From contig JAGTTD010000001.1 in the NCBI GenBank assembly GCA_018398585.1, forward strand, positions 36,967,938 through 37,031,937: a DNA stretch of 64,000 nt. The letters run 5' to 3'. Within the stretch, counting starts at the first letter, position 1; each line of letters begins with the position of its first letter. The position numbers and the translations under genes are program-made. Source of the stretch: Simmondsia chinensis. Its lineage: Eukaryota > Streptophyta > Magnoliopsida > Caryophyllales > Simmondsiaceae. Of the stretch, positions 21,060 to 33,329 are shown piece by piece. The notes beneath the pieces were generated by a model. That model ran no database searches. It was not told the DNA's origin and was given only the letters and a program-made list of their open reading frames with translations.

Positions 21060-22735
21060 ATTTTAAAATTTTTCCCCAAAGGAATAGAATGGACATAGCC
21101 GAAAATTAATTTAAAATTATTAATTTTAAATCTATAACATTGATTTAATTAAACTATTTAATTAGATCTAGATCTTACTTTAATAAGTTCATAATATAAC
21201 AAACAAAAAATATCGAACAAAACATGTATAAAGCATATATAAATATTGTATGTAAAATAAACGAAATAAAGAAAAAATAAATTAAATATTGCATATTTAA
21301 TTAAACGTATCTAAAGTGTAAATCTTAATTCTGACTTGAAGACTTGAAATTGAAAAAAGGTTTCTTGACACCTCAATATCTTCTTCGCAATAACATCTTC
21401 TAGCACTTGGAGGGTAGGCTCCCAAAATATTTAATTTAAAAAAAGTTTCGGGGCAAAATTTTTTCTTTTAGTCTTTCCAAATAACAATTGTTTATAAAAA
21501 TTGTGCTAAATATTAGTTTAAAAAACCCCTAAAATAATTTTAAAATTTTTATCACAAAAGAAAATCAGATTCCAAAACTCAAAACCCTTAATTATATCTC
21601 GCTGCTCAACATCCGTATATAAATAGTAAAATTCCAGGCTGTTGACGTCATGCTTTTCGCCCTCATAGCGCGCCTTGCCTGTTTTGTTGGCTTCATCATG
21701 ACGTCACTAATAGCGTATAACCCTGCTTTATGCTACGCGCTTGTCTCTGGGGCAGGGGATGATGTCCCGTGCGTGTGTGGCATGCAGGGGTCTTGTGATT
21801 TTGACATTTTTTTTCGTTTTTTTTTGTTTTAAATTTTCACATATATAAATTTCATCCCATAAATATTATTTAGTAAAATTAATTTATTCATCTTATAAAT
21901 TATATTTAGCAAAATTAATTTATTTATATCATAAATAAATAATTCATATCATGAATTTATTTTTAAATATTTTCGAACTGTGCTTAAGTTGAGGCATGCG
22001 AAGGGTCCTCAGGGATAATCTAACTCTGACTCTAAATGGGACAAATCTGATTATCATCACATAATAACAATTGATTACCATTTAGTAAAACTTAATTCCA
22101 CTGAATAAGTTTTATTATACTCTAGAGTTGAATATATTCACTCGAGAATCTCTCAAATAACTTTTATTATTTTGACAATTAACCCCTCTATTAGATATCT
22201 GTGAACAAAAATAACTTTAACTGCTATCGATATTTTCTCACATCTATCATAGTAGTTACCAACTCACCATTCTCGAACAATTCATAATACAGAAACAATT
22301 TCCGTATTAATTTCAAATGTCAAACATATGGAGTACTCTGGCCAGAGATTCGAGAATCTGTTCGTATATTTTTGAATTAACAAAGGGGACATCTTACACT
22401 GTAGATTCCTAGTAAAATATCAATTCCAGTCACACTTCATGCAATTGGCCAACGAATGTAAGATCTTAGTTAAACTTAATAACCCCATCATTTTAGTGCA
22501 TTCAAAGAAATTAACATTCCATGCACGAGTTTGGTCTATTTACTAGATTTAGAGTTATCGTCTTATAGAATTAATTATTTAGGATAGTAGTTAAAGAAAC
22601 AACTAATTCATGTGGTCTTACTCAGTATTCCAATCTTATTGAAAACACTAACATAATACTCTTGGATCCCAATCTATATGACCAAAATAAGTCATTAAGA
22701 GTATCATATTATAGTCTTATCAGACAAGTTGTCTA
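21060..22735 (-). repeat. LTR-like block Y (probable solo or partial copia LTR)
   Basis: Related along its length to block X at 23300-25278. Shared words in the same order include AAATTAATTTA...ATAAATAATTCATATCATGAAT, CTCAGGGATAATCTAA, AACCCCTCTATTAGAT, AAATGTCAAACA, AGGGGACATCT, and AAGTTGTCTAAACTT at the right edge. A TATA-like motif (TATATAAATAG at 21616) matches the position of TTTATAGG in block X. No internal coding region lies beside it. Confidence 0.55.
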
Positions 22736-23299
22736 AACTTATAACCGACGTGACAAATGGGCCCAGCCCAACTGCTCCCAGCCTAGCTGCTTCGCGCCAA
22801 CCTAGGCTCAGCCAAACAGCCCAGCGCCAACTCGGGTCCTCTATCCCAGCATCCTCACCTGCCACATCAACTAGAATGCCACCTCATCATAACATACTTT
22901 GGCCTTACTAGTATAAATAAGTGGAGAGTGTCTAGGGTTTTTCATGTTTTGTTGATGCAAGATATTTTCTTTATCTCCCTCAAACTCTCTCTCTATTCTC
23001 CCCCCTTTCCTTCTTCAATCTTGTTGGGAAATATAACTTTTGTTGGAAAAATAAACTTTTATGCCGATCGTTGGGTTCACAGTTCTGAACTATGGTCACA
23101 ACAAAAGGCACCTATTACAGCATTTAGAGTAGGAGACTCTTCTCTTTACCTAAGCCCCAGGTCACAGAGTCACACTTCGTGACACCTCACATGCGAGAGT
23201 TCCCGGGAATAGGTTTATCTCTATAAACCATTTTCCCAAATACCAGTTGTTTGGATAAATTTCAAAAATTCTCCTTAAAGTTTACGTAGCGGAAGGGGT
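22736..23299 (+). other. Promoter- or LTR-like stretch of unknown origin
   Basis: A C-rich segment (GGGCCCAGCCCAACTG) is followed by TAGTATAAATAAGTGGAGAG, a good plant TATA box (22912), then a CT-rich leader-like run (CTCCCTCAAACTCTCTCTC) and AATCTTGTTGGGA. It may be another LTR in plus orientation, inserted next to block Y. No gene follows it. Confidence 0.4.
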
Positions 23300-25278
23300 T
23301 TAGAATTCATAATTCTAAACCTGGAGTTGATTTTAAATTCCTAATTTTAAATCTACAGATTTAAATTCATAATTTAAATCTACAGATTTAAATTCATAAT
23401 TTAAATCTACAGATTTAAATTCTTAATTTAGACCTGTAGGCCTTTTACCCTAATACATTTATAACAATACATAAACTTAAACAGGCATAAAATGAATACT
23501 GTAAATAAATAGAAAAGCAAAAACTAAAAGAGGAAAGGAAAGAAGAACATACCTGGAATTGCTCCAATAATAAAGAATACCAAGAAAATCGAAACCCCGC
23601 GATCTTCTACACAATGACCTCAAACTGCTCAGAGGATGGATTCCGAAAATTATTAAACTGAGGAAAGAAAAATTTCAAAGGAAATTTTTCTCTCCAATTA
23701 AGTCTCCCAAACAATTTTCAGAAACCCAAAAATTGAACTTGAATTGAATGCAAAACTAATAAAATAGGTGCCTCTATTTATAGGAGTGTACTGGAGCAAA
23801 ACAAGCAATTAAATCGATGTGGGATTCGCCAGTTTAAATTAGAACCCATCGTATCATTAAAAACCTGCTTAAAAAAAGCCGCGTTTCAATTCCAGGCAAA
23901 AGCCCCCTTATGGGCCCGTCACCGTGTGCCACGTGTCACGCCTTGATTGGCCAACACGGGGACATGCGGATCTCCCCTTAGGGCTGCCTGTCGCGCGCTG
24001 GTTGGCCCATCCATGATCACACGGATCACCGCCTGTGCGAGGTATTTTTTGTGATTTTTTATATTTTTTTTATAGTTATGCTTTGTTTCCCATATGTAAA
24101 AATTCATCTTCTGAATTTTAATTTTCAAAACTAATTTATTTTATAATTTTTAATATTTGTTAATCTCATGTATAATGTTTGGCAAAATTAATTTACCTAC
24201 ATGGATAAATAATTCATCTCATGAATTCTTTAATATTTTTTCGATGGCAATAAATATAGAGGCTTGAGCAGGGACTTCAGGGATAATTTAAATCTAGCTC
24301 CAAATGGGTTAAATTAATCATCTCATGAAATAATTTAATTACCATTTAATGAGATTTAATTTTACTAAAGAAATCTCACTGCACTCCAGACTTAAACCAT
24401 TTGTTCGATATTTCCCTAATAGACTGTATTGATGACAACAACCCCTCTATTAGATGTCCAAGACAAAGAATAAGTATAAGTACTACCATTATCCTTCTCA
24501 CAGCTTCTCCATTAGCTACCAACTCGCCCTTCACTAAATAATTTATTTATACTTGAATATATTTATAGTATAAATTCCAAATGTCAAACACTTGGAATAC
24601 TTTGGCCAAAGTTTCTAAACTATTCAAATTTTTGCGAATCAACTAAGGGGACATCTGTATCTCATAAGAGACTGTAAATTCCCTATTGAATATCTAATCC
24701 TTATCACACTTCACACCGCTACCCAATGTATGTGGGAATTCAGTCATGTGTTTAGACCTTATTTATAGTACACCAAAGTAACTAACGCTCTATGCACAAG
24801 TCCAGAATACCCTCGGGATTTAAAGTCGTTGTTCAAACAGTACAATGTGAATCACTCGTCTCCGATAGTCGTCTAGAAATAAGTAACCCATATGGTCCAA
24901 ACTCAGTATGTCAATCTTATTAAACGCACCAACCCAACACTTTTGGATCTCTATATATATGACCAAGACAAGTCATATAAAGTGTCACATTATAATCTTA
25001 ACATACAAGTGGTCTAAACTTGTCTTCGACTATGAGTCTTTCAAACAACAATCTATACCATTTGTTCCAAGTCTATCTGTGGCTTAGTCTCATAAACCAC
25101 TTAGAACAAGCATGTAAATTGTAGTCTGAGGACTATAGCCATCTCATGGATGTTTCCCAAAAGAAAATCACATGCAGTATAAATCTAACTAGGGAACGAC
25201 TGGAACTTCAATTTTAGTTATTAATTAAATAATATATCCAGAATAAATCTGGATTTTAGGATACTGTTCTTAATAATC
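23300..25278 (-). repeat. LTR-like block X, 3' LTR of the minus-strand copia
   Basis: On the minus strand it follows GGACAAGTGGGAG, a copia-type polypurine tract (25290-25278). It holds a TATA-like motif (TATAAATAGAGG, minus strand, about 23770) and a 27-bp tandem repeat. The far end is not sharply defined. Its similarity to block Y supports LTR identity. Confidence 0.55.
23346..23426. repeat. 27-bp tandem repeat, three copies
   Basis: Unit TTTAAATCTACAGATTTAAATTCATAA (written here in two parts: TTTAAATCTACAG, ATTTAAATTCATAA) at 23346, 23373 and 23400. The unit contains the inverted repeat TTTAAATCT/AGATTTAAA. Confidence 0.95.
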
Positions 25279-25279
25279 T

Positions 25280-27700
25280 CCCACTTGTCCTAAATTCAAT
25301 TTATGACAAAGTTCATACTCACCTCTTTTAAGTTTGAACCAAAGGTCTACTGAGCCTAACCCTTAGTGAGCTCAAATACTCTATTGTAAAGTCAGCAATA
25401 CAATACTGCTTGACATTCCTCTCACTAATGGCCCCCACTCCAAGGGTAAATACATGTCCAGATGTCAAATATCTATCATTTTAATCTTATTGGAAGTTTT
25501 AAATCAATATAGCCAACTGGAATCAGCTCGTCACTTTGAAAGATCAGCATATAATTCTAGTTCTTCTCAAGAACTAAAGAAAACGCTTCACTGCCACCTA
25601 GTCCATCGGACTTGGGTTAGACTGACACCTGCTTACTATACCACAACATAGCAGACATCAGGTCTTGTTCACAACATGGCATACCTAAGACCTATCACTA
25701 CCAAAGCATATGGAATATTTCTCAATTGCTCCTCATCTTGAGGTCTCCTAGAACACTACTCAAAAGAGAGAGGGACTCCATGCTATGCCTTGAAAACATC
25801 TTGTCAGTATAAATGGTTGGTGTGAGACCCAATATCCTACTCTTGCGACCTTGCAAAAGCTTAATCCTAAGAGTAGAGTTGGCGTCTCCCATGTCCTTCA
25901 TATTGAAATTTCTTGACAATCAAATCTTTACAGCTAATGACACCCCTGCATCATTCTCAATGAGTAGTATATCGTTGACATATAACACTAAGAAAGTCAC
26001 TACTTCCTCTTAATGTCATTTGTACATGCATGGTTCGAGCAACCGATTGCACGAAACTAGAAGACTTAATTGCTTCATTGTGGCTAAAAGGACCAGATTC
26101 AATGCCACAGTTTACCACTAAGGCTCCTGCTATGAACTTATCAAGTGTCCTGACAAACCTCCCACCACACCTAAGCTCTTGTGTACTTGGAACATTTTTG
26201 TTCCTATCAGGAGGTGCATCTAATGCATCCACTATGTTTTGAGTTGTGTCTAACTGCTTAGAATTAGTGTCATTTTCCTTTAATACTATTTTGTTTTTGT
26301 TTTTGTAGCTTACTTGCAAAATGCTTCTCTAAGTATTTTGTATTATATTTACAAAAGACCTTTTAAATAAAAAAAACTATAGAAAAGACCGTTCTTGATC
26401 CTTTTATTTGCAACACCATTCTGCTGGGTTGTACCCAGAGCAGAAAGTTGAGATATTATCTCATTTGCAGTTTGGAAATCATGAAATTCACCCGAACAAT
26501 ATTCCCCACCTCGATCTGATCGAAGTGACTTAACTTGTTTACGTAATAGCTTTTAAACTCCAACTTTCTACTCTATGAATTTTTCAAAATGCCTGACTTA
26601 TGTCCCATTAGGTAAACATGTCCATGCCTTGAGTAATCACCACTAAGTGTGAGTAAGTACTCATATCCACATCTTGCCTAAACATGTATTGGTCCACACA
26701 CATATATGTGAACCATCTCATGCAAGGTACCAACCCTGTTGCCTTTACTCTTAAAGACAGACTTGGTCATCTTTCTTTCTATGTTGGATTCGCAGACTGG
26801 TAATGACCTCAAGTCCAAAGCCTCTATCAGTCCATCTTTTTCCAGTCTTTGGATCTTGTTCGAATTAGTGTGACCTAAATGTTGGTGCCATATATAGGTA
26901 ATATCCCTTTCAAGGTGTTTTTTTAGGAGATTGAACAAGTGAGCTTGTGTTAGATTTTTTAAAACAAATATGAGAGTTTTGATCAATAAACAACATGAAT
27001 ATACCACTTATACATGTATATTTTGCAAATTTATTTCTTGTATTAAAGGGTCATTATCAAAATCAACTGAATAATAATTATTCTTAAAATGAATTATAGA
27101 AATCAAATTCCTGTGCAGAGTAGCTACAAATAAACAATCCTTTAAAACAAAAACTCTAGCACTAAAGACTAAGCTAATTTCTCCTACACTTAAGACCACT
27201 ATTATTGTACTATCCCTGATCATCAGGTACAACACCCATTATGTAGCCTTTTGCTTCGCCTAAGCTCCTGTAACATATTACAAATATGATCAGTTGAACC
27301 CAAGTCCACCCACTGAGAACCTGGTGGACTCTCAACTGCGCATGACTCAACTAAGTGAGATATCAGCATATCTTCACCAGATGGCTTAACAGTTTTTGTA
27401 GGAATAGTAGCTATGCACTTAGTATAGTTCCTCTTCCAATGACCTAGTTTTCCCGCAAAAGAAACACTTTCCTTTTGCCGACTTCTTTATGGACTTCGTT
27501 ACTATTTCTTTCTCTCCAGTAGGTCCCTTATGAGTAATAACTAAGTCCAACTTGATTTTTTCTAGGCAAAGTAATTTGGTCCAATGACTTCATTATGCAT
27601 TAGTAATAAAGTGAAGTTCACCAGTCATATCCATTTCAAAAACTGTAAATGCAAATAACTGTGTAACTATCTTATAAGAATCATGTATAATGCAGTGATA
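25280..27700 (-). pseudogene. Copia polyprotein remnant, RT core deleted
   Basis: Minus strand, in order: a gag zinc knuckle split by a shift (KCFFCGK then LGHWKRN near 27480-27420); protease region (27235-27008, LFVATLHRNLISI); gag-pre-integrase WHQHLGHTNSNKIQRL and LPVCESNIERKMTK (26900-26750); the int-RT linker LDTTQNIVDALDAPPDRN and NEAIKSSSFVQ (26319-26040); and the segment after the RT active site, LSRNFNMKDMGDANSTLRIK (about 25925-25860). The RT core from after NEAIKS to YVDD is missing, so this copy carries an internal deletion. The pieces resemble the Tork/Angela side of copia; tentative. Confidence 0.85.
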
Positions 27701-28221
27701 CATATTTTTTTCATTTTAGCATACACAATAAGTCAGGTATCCACTAAATTGTATTATCATGCATACAATAATGACCCAAACATACCACTTCTTACTCCCC
27801 GGTAGCAGGGTCACACGATGCTAGTTCAGGTGAGAACTATTCTCAATTAACACGTTTTCTTGTAACTCTTACTAAACATAATTAACTCACCACTTTACCT
27901 CAGTCTCTAACATAATACAACAAAGCTCCACGGGGAGGCTAATGCATCACACTAGTCAAGTGTAAACCATTACCTAAACCTCCATACAAATGCACGTAAT
28001 ACTCCACGGCAGCGTGGTCGCATCGCTTTTTTGCACTTTGATTTATCCCAATAGAAATCTAACCTTGTATTCTGCAAACCGACATCCTCCACAGGGAGGT
28101 TTATCGATCTACTATACTGTTATACCGGTAATAGAGACCATGAGGTTACAACAATTAAAACCTCACTCCCACTTGATTTTTAAAACTAGTGGTTTTCTTA
28201 ATTAACTTGCATATACAACCT
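27701..28221 (-). other. Probable 5' leader or LTR region of the minus-strand copia
   Basis: Contains GTGTGACCCTGCTACCGGGGAG and GTTTACACTTGACTAGTGTG (minus strand), phrases seen upstream of gag in some plant copia elements. CAAGTGGGAGTGAGG at about 28170 resembles the PPT/LTR junction at 25278, so part of this may be a second LTR end. Boundaries are unclear. Confidence 0.4.
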
Positions 28222-28654
28222 GGATTATCTAATAATCCCCTTTAGAATCTCATTCTAAAAATTAATGATAATTAACTAATTAATTTATTTAAAATATTAT
28301 CGTTTTATAATATAGATTATCTCATAATCTAACTTTAGAATCTCATTCTAAATTTAATCAATAAAATTAATTAATTAATTTTAATTTAAAAATGCTGTAA
28401 TATTATTTAGATTATCTAATACTCTACTTTTAGAATCTTATTCTAAAACTAAATCAATTAATAGAAATTAATTTTTAATTCAAAATAATTTTGTAATTTA
28501 GATTATCTCATAATCTATTTTTAGAATTTAATTCTAAAACTAATTAATTAATAAAAATCAATTTCATTTAAAAAACAGTAGCGATTCAGAGCTTAGACTA
28601 ACCCATTGTCTTATTTAGAGTATTATTCTGAAATTAAATGAGCTTAGACTATCC
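28222..28654. repeat. AT-rich tandem repeat, five units of ~93 bp
   Basis: Units start at 28222, 28314, 28409, 28500 and 28595 (spacing 92, 95, 91, 95), with a partial restart at 28646. Each opens AGATTATCTNATAATC and holds TAGAATCTNATTCTAAA, a short inverted repeat. The array ends exactly where the truncated gypsy LTR begins. Confidence 0.85.
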
Positions 28655-28809
28655 AATACAATCTTCTTGTCCCTCAATTTCTCTTTCTCTCTCTCCCTCA
28701 ATTCTCTAATATCATCTATTGGATTCAATTTGGTGTGTTCATCAGATTGATTGTACCATTGGTATCAGAGCCTCCGATCCTCTGACTGTGGTGAGTTAAG
28801 TTAAGCTTC

Positions 28810-29660
28810 CATGGCTGAGAATACTAGGCCTGCAACTGAAATCAGAAGTGTTGAAGAAGTTTTATCAACTAAATCTGATCAACCAATGAAGTGGTTAAGT
28901 AATCGGCTAGTGAGTTGCGTGAGTTGAAGACTCTGTTCAAGAGCTGTGCGAATTGATTGTTGCAATGTCACTGCAACAAGGTAGATCAATGGAGAGGGGT
29001 GGAATTGCCGAAGGAGGATCCAGCTCCCCAGCTGTGAATCGAAGCAACCTTGAGCCACAGCCAGCTCTAGCAGTAGGTAACAATTCATATATCACCCGAT
29101 TAAGTAGAATCAATTTTCCCTTGTTCCATGGAGAAGATGCGAATGGATGGCTGTATATGTGTGAACAATTCTTCATGATTGATAATACTCCATCATATGA
29201 TAGAGTTAGATTAGCATCTATTCACTTAATAGGGTTAGCATTGCAATGGCATCAGAAATACATGAGGGCTAGAGGTGATATTGCATTGGTGTCTTGGAAT
29301 GAGTATGTGAATTCGTTGAAGGTGTGGTTTGGCAATGCGTTTGAGGACCCTATGTCTGATCTTATGAGCTTGAAGCATAATGGTTTAGTAAACGACTACC
29401 TTGCTAAGCTTGATAGTATTGCAGTGAGCGCTAATTTGAATGAGAATCAATTAGTTAGTTGCTTCTTAACTAGACTAAGAGATGACATTGAGCTTGAGGT
29501 GCGATCTAGGCATCCATCCACTCTACAACATGCCACGTGCTTAGCCAAATTAGCCTAAGCTAAGGTGGAAGCATTGGCTAAGCAGTTGAGATACTCAAAG
29601 GCCCCTCTCTTACTAACACCTAATATTCCAAAATTAACTCAAGTTCCAACCCACAATGTC
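28810..29660 (+). pseudogene. Gypsy gag remnant
   Basis: Opens at ATG 28810 with MAENTRPATEIRSVEE, stops at about 28924, and continues in another frame from 28953 for about 200 codons. The retrotransposon gag core is clear: FHGEDANGWLYMCEQFF, ALQWHQKYM, and LKHNGLVNDYLAKLDSI. A TAA at about 29556 is followed by more of the same frame. Homologous to the gag of the compact element at 39217. Confidence 0.85.
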
Positions 29661-29680
29661 AATAGAAACCTCCCAAATCC

Positions 29681-31860
29681 TTGACCAACTCCCAATTTTC
29701 AGAACACTTCCCATGTAAACAAGCTCATAGGACATTATATAAGGCTGAGTTGCAAGAGAAACGAGCCAAGGGGTTGTGCTATTTTTGTGATGAAAAGTAT
29801 GAGCAAGGTCACAGATGTAAATCAAAGGGGCCACTGCTTTTTGCTATGGAAATTGACAATGATGATCAAGAGAAGGATCTTGGGGAAAAGGAGTTGGATG
29901 CCGAAGGAGAACTGGAGCTGAAACCTACAACACACATTTCCCTGCATGCTTTGTTAGGTACTAGCAATTATCAGACCCTCAGGGTCATGGGACACTTGAA
30001 GAGGAGACTCGTGTACATCCTCATTGATTCTAAATCAACTCACAACTTCCTTGATGCCAATCTAGCTTCAAAGCTGAGCTGTGCTACATCTCCAGTGAAT
30101 ACTATAGCAGTTGCAGTGGCAGATGGAAGTAATTTAAGTTGTGTGGAGCAATGTAAGAACCTCCCTTGGAGGATGCAGGGAGAGTCTTATACTTCATATT
30201 TTCTTCTGATATTGTTAGGAGGATGTGGCATGGTCCTTGGAATTGAGTGGTTTTCAACTTCAGGAGACATCCAATGCAACTTCAAGGAGCTCAAGATGTC
30301 ATTCACAGTTAATGGAAGGCAGCAGGTGTTGAAGGCTGATGGTACTAACAACTGCAAGACAGTAAGTGCTAAGGCACTTACCAAAGCTATGACTTTATCA
30401 CCATTCATTGCAGTCCTTAGTGTTGTTTCTAAGCCCACTACAGATCAAGAAGTCACTCTTATGATGTTGGGGATGAGCCAAGAACCACATCAACCTCAGA
30501 CAGTTCCTCCTGAAATAGCTAAGTTAGTCTCTCAACAATCTCATATGTTCGTGGAGCTATAGAAGCTCCCTTCTTTTAGGCCAGATTTTGATCATCGAAT
30601 ACACCTTAAAGAGAGAACTCAACCCATCAGCAAGAGGCCTTATCTCTATCCTTCTGGAAGGATGTAATTGAGAACATTATACAAGATTTGATGAGCAAGG
30701 GATATATTTAGACTTGCACCAAACCCTATGCCTCTGCAGTAGTGTTGGTCAAAAAGAAGGATGGTGGTTGGAGAATGTGTGTAGATTATCGTGAGCTGAG
30801 CCTAGCTAATGTCAAAAGCAAGTTCCTTATTCCTCTAATGGAAGAGGTACTGGATGAATTGGGAAAGGCCAAGTACTTTACCAAGATAGATCTTCGATCT
30901 GGGTACCATCAGATTAGAATGCATCATGAGGATGTGCAGAAAACAGCCTTCACGACTCATGTGGGACATATGAATTCTTAGTAATGCCGCTTGGGCTTAC
31001 TAATGCTCCATCTATATTCCAGGCACTTATGAAATCCATTTTTGCCTGCTCTCTATGCAGATTTGTGCTGGTGTTCTTTGGTGACATCCTAATTTATAGT
31101 GCCAATCTCGACGAACATGTAATGCACTTGAAGATAGTATTTTCCCTACTGCAGCAACATTAATTATATGCCAAGGAGAGTAAATGTTCTTTTGGTTCCA
31201 CACAGATGGAGTATTTTGGTCATACCATTGCTAATGGTGGAGTTTCTACTGATGCAAAAAAGATAGAGGCAGTGTTGAATTGGCCTGTTCCATTTAATCT
31301 TAAGAAGTTATTGGGGTTCTTAAGATTGACAGGCTATTACAGAAGGTTTAGCAAGGGATATGGGGTGATGGCTAAGCCCTTGATTGAACTCATGAAGAAG
31401 GATGGTTGGAAATGGAATGAGGAAAGTCAGCTAGCATTTGATAAATTGAAGAAGGCAATGATTTCTGCTTTAGTACTAGCTCTACTAGACTACTATAAAC
31501 CCTTTACCATTGAGATAGATGCATGTAATACAGGCTTGGGACTAGTTCTTATACAAGAGGGCCATCCCTTGGCCATCTTAAGCAAGTCCCTCAGCACAAA
31601 GCATCAAGCCCTCTCTATGTACGAGAAGGAATTATTGGCGTTTGTCACTGCAGTCCAGAAGTGGTAACAATACTTAACAACACATTCATCCTAAAGACAG
31701 ATCAGAAGAGCTTGAAACATTTGCTTGAACCGAAATTCACTCCTACTTTCAGCAGCTCTGGCTATCTAAGCTTATGGGGTTGAGTTACACCATTGATTAC
31801 AAGAAGGGTAAGGATAATGTTGTTGCAGATGATTTGTCCAGAATTTTAAGTCATCAGATA
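29681..31860 (+). pseudogene. Gypsy protease, RT and RNase H remnant
   Basis: A zinc knuckle CYFCDEKYEQGHRC (about 29780) leads into the protease, where the active site reads IDSKSTHNF instead of the usual D-S/T-G. RT follows with VLVKKKDGGWRMCVDYRELS, FTKIDLRSGYHQIRM and, after a shift near 30980, MPLGLTNAPSIFQ. The active-site box reads VFFGDILIYS, so one of the two Asp is Gly. RNase H starts FTIEIDACNTG (about 31500) and runs through SKSLSTKHQALSMYEKELLA. Frames change at least three times. Confidence 0.9.
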
Positions 31861-32059
31861 GTCTGTATGCTCCTTAGCATTGTGGATAGCAACTTGTATG
31901 CTATGATACAGCTCTCTTGGCAATATGATTCCCATCTGCAGCAGCTAATTAAGCAGCTCAGTGAGAACCTTGGTCAACATCCAAAGTATAGTTGGCAACA
32001 AGGCTAATTGAAGAGAAAGGGGAGATTGGTAGTGGGATAAGATGCAGACCTCATAACCA

Positions 32060-33300
32060 GGATAATGCAGTGGTTGCACAATTCTCCAACTGGAGGGCAT
32101 TCTGCAATGGATGCAACACTTCAAAGAATTAAGTCCTTATTATATTGGAGAGGTATGAGTAGGTCCATCTATGAGTTTGTTCAGTAATGCCCCATTTGCC
32201 AGATCTGCAAGAATGAGAATATTGCATCCCCTAGTCTTCTCCAGCCACTTCCCATCCCTAATCTGATATGGACTGATATCTCCATGGACTTCCCATCCCC
32301 TAAGTCCTATGGCAAGGATGTCATCCTAGTTGTGGTGGACAGACTCAGCAAGGCAGCTCATTTTGGCCTTAACCCATCCTTACTCAGCCTTAACTGTTGC
32401 TTAAGTATTCATGGACAATGTCTACAAATTCCATGGGATGCCTAGCACTATAGTGAGTGATAGGGATTCCATCTTCCAAAGTGAGTTTTGGCAGGCTTTA
32501 TTCTCTATTCAAGGAGTTGATTGCACCTATCCACAGCCTATCATCCTCAAACTGACGGGAAAATAAAAGTTGTCAATAGGGGGTTAGAGACATACCTTAG
32601 GTGTATGTGCAACTCTAATCCCTTCCAATGGTCCTAGTGATTACTCCTAGTAGAATGGTGGTACAACACCACCTGGCACACATCTACAAGGAAGACTACC
32701 TATGAAATTGTCTATGGACAACCTCCATACACATTCCACACATGCCAGGAGAGACTCAAGTGGATGCGTGTATAGAAGCCTTCAGCACAAAGAAGATATG
32801 ATTCAGCTGATCAAGTTTCATCTCACTCGAGCCCAAAATCGAATGCAGCAACTGGCAAACAGAAGAAGATCAGATAGAAGCTTCAAGGCAAGATATTGGG
32901 TGTACTTGAAGTTGCACGCCTACAGGCAGGTGGCTATAGCTCATCGCAGCAATCACAAGCTCTCTCCTAAGTATTTTGGGCCCTTTTAGATCCTTGAAAT
33001 AGTAAGGAAGGTGGCTTTCTAATTGGCATTACCAGCCTCTGCTCAAATACACAATGTTTTTCACGTTTCCCAGTAGGAGCTTCAACGTGGTCCTCTTCTA
33101 GTTGCTTCAACACCCTTGCCTGACACCCTGGATGCTATACCGAAAAGATACTAGAGCTAATTTTGGACCGAATAATGGTTAATCGCAACAATCGAGCTGC
33201 TATGAAGGTGTTAGTGCAATGGAAGGGGTTTCCTCCTGAGGATGCGACATGGGGATTCTTATATGACCTCCAATTGAAATTTCCTAATTTCCACCATTGA
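32060..33300 (+). pseudogene. Gypsy integrase and chromodomain remnant
   Basis: Integrase zinc-finger region CPICQICKNE (32190) and core WTDISMDFPSPKSYGKD, LSTAYHPQTDGK (third block, about 32530). Several stops. At about 33180-33300 NNRAAMKVLVQWKGFPPEDATW is a C-terminal chromodomain of the kind that directs chromoviruses to heterochromatin, ending near the EDKG tail and purine tract before the right LTR. Confidence 0.85.
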
Positions 33301-33329
33301 GGACAAGGGTGATTTCAAGAGGAGAGTAT

